From positions 1-60,620 of the forward strand of contig JAHECP010000014.1 in the NCBI GenBank assembly GCA_024641665.1: a stretch of 60,620 nucleotides of DNA, given 5' to 3'. Below are positions 60,229-60,620 of this stretch, one piece after another (position 1 is the stretch's first letter; the number at the start of each line of letters is the position of its first letter). The stretch comes from Acidobacteriota bacterium. GTDB lineage: Bacteria > Acidobacteriota > Vicinamibacteria > Vicinamibacterales > JAHECP01. The notes under the pieces are model-generated. The model saw nothing but the letters and a program-made list of their open reading frames with translations. It was not told the origin of the DNA and ran no database searches. The position numbers were made by a program, and so were the translations under genes.

Positions 60229-60620
60229 TCGCCTTTCGTCACGCGGACCCGCGCCTGCCCTTCCTGCGCGAAGACGCGGGCCAGCCCGCTGCGCGCTGGA
60301 ACGAGGAAGGCGAGGGCCCGGTCAACTGTTTCTCGGACACACCCGACGGCGCGTGGGCGGAGTTCCTGCGCCACGAGGAGATCACGGACCCGGCGGACGT
60401 GGCCACCATCCGGCGCGCCATGTGGGCGGTAGACATCGGCGACGAGCCGGCAACGCGGCCGGCGCTCCCGGACGCCACGCTGACCGGCGGCCTCGACACC
60501 TACGAGACCTGCCGCGCGGAGGTCCAACGCTTGCGCGCCGCGGGCGCCACGCGGCTCGACGCACCGGCGGCCGCGCTCGTCGCGGGCGGGGCCGGCGGTT
60601 CCCGCGTGGCCGGCGGCCTG
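60225..60620 (+). CDS. RES-domain toxin, 3' partial
   Basis: The frame runs off the window end. It begins MIAFRHADPRLPFLREDAGQ with AARWNEEGEGPVNCFSDTPD, containing the Arg and Glu expected of the RES motif; the Ser lies further on. RES toxins such as MbcT and ParT degrade NAD+ or ADP-ribosylate targets. A copy of its first 14 codons lies at 56190, showing that a related module once sat there. Confidence 0.85.
   Translation, partial: MIAFRHADPRLPFLREDAGQPAARWNEEGEGPVNCFSDTPDGAWAEFLRHEEITDPADVATIRRAMWAVDIGDEPATRPALPDATLTGGLDTYETCRAEVQRLRAAGATRLDAPAAALVAGGAGGSRVAGGL

Overview
This window looks like chromosome from a high-GC, Gram-negative soil or freshwater bacterium. I infer Acidobacteriota, probably of the Vicinamibacteria type, from the gene mix: a partial hydroxysqualene dehydroxylase, tandem ThyX-like protein, LacD-type aldolase, NCS2 permease, a Wza/Wzc exopolysaccharide locus and many toxin-antitoxin genes. 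That placement is inference only, because no rRNA or other phylogenetic marker is present. No tRNA, rRNA or CRISPR array was seen. Several genes carry a TANNNT box five or six bases before the start codon and no ribosome binding site, which points to widespread leaderless transcription. Left part (1-20 kb) is housekeeping: hpnE (partial), thiI, aldolase, a lipoprotein, nudix, def, a tandem ThyX-like protein, a 68-residue glutaredoxin-like selenoprotein with an in-frame TGA at its redox site, a strong candidate structured RNA (8302-8437), an MBL-fold hydrolase, a regulator with a membrane protein, a purine permease, an M20 dipeptidase, a nucleotidyltransferase, a DUF4143 ATPase, an EF-hand lipoprotein and a degenerate NtrC-like regulator. 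The gaps between these genes are filled with unusual repeats: short arrays, mostly of heptanucleotides, often in inverted pairs, plus two classes of 180-220 bp palindromic elements. Centre (20.4-46.5 kb) is an exopolysaccharide locus. A good sigma-70 promoter at 20435 precedes a secreted beta-sandwich protein, an outer-membrane barrel, a Wza-like export protein and a Wzc-like tyrosine kinase. A broken IS5-type element then separates these from a lower-GC block holding a methyltransferase, Wzx flippase, three glycosyltransferases, two alpha/alpha-toroid enzymes, a DUF362 protein and a Wzy-like polymerase, with decayed deacetylase and methyltransferase genes at its right edge. High GC resumes with a DegT aminotransferase, a three-part fusion (initiating phosphoglycosyl transferase, WbpM-type dehydratase, zinc ribbon), an O-antigen ligase and a WbpA-like nucleotide-sugar dehydrogenase. 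Together these would make, flip, polymerise and export an aminosugar- and uronate-containing polysaccharide. Right part (46.5-60.6 kb) is a segmental amplification. The nucleotide-sugar dehydrogenase occurs as two intact copies, one copy with an in-frame 270 bp deletion that removes the catalytic cysteine, and one shattered copy. Between and inside the copies lie two families of small coiled-coil genes and many whole or broken toxin-antitoxin modules: MNT/HEPN (one whole pair, one with a truncated HEPN, two relics), TumE/TumA, VapBC, Xre/RES (plus a RES relic), an orphan antitoxin and a DUF4143 ATPase. This mosaic, the heptamer hairpin arrays, the selenoprotein and the structured RNA are the items most worth following up.
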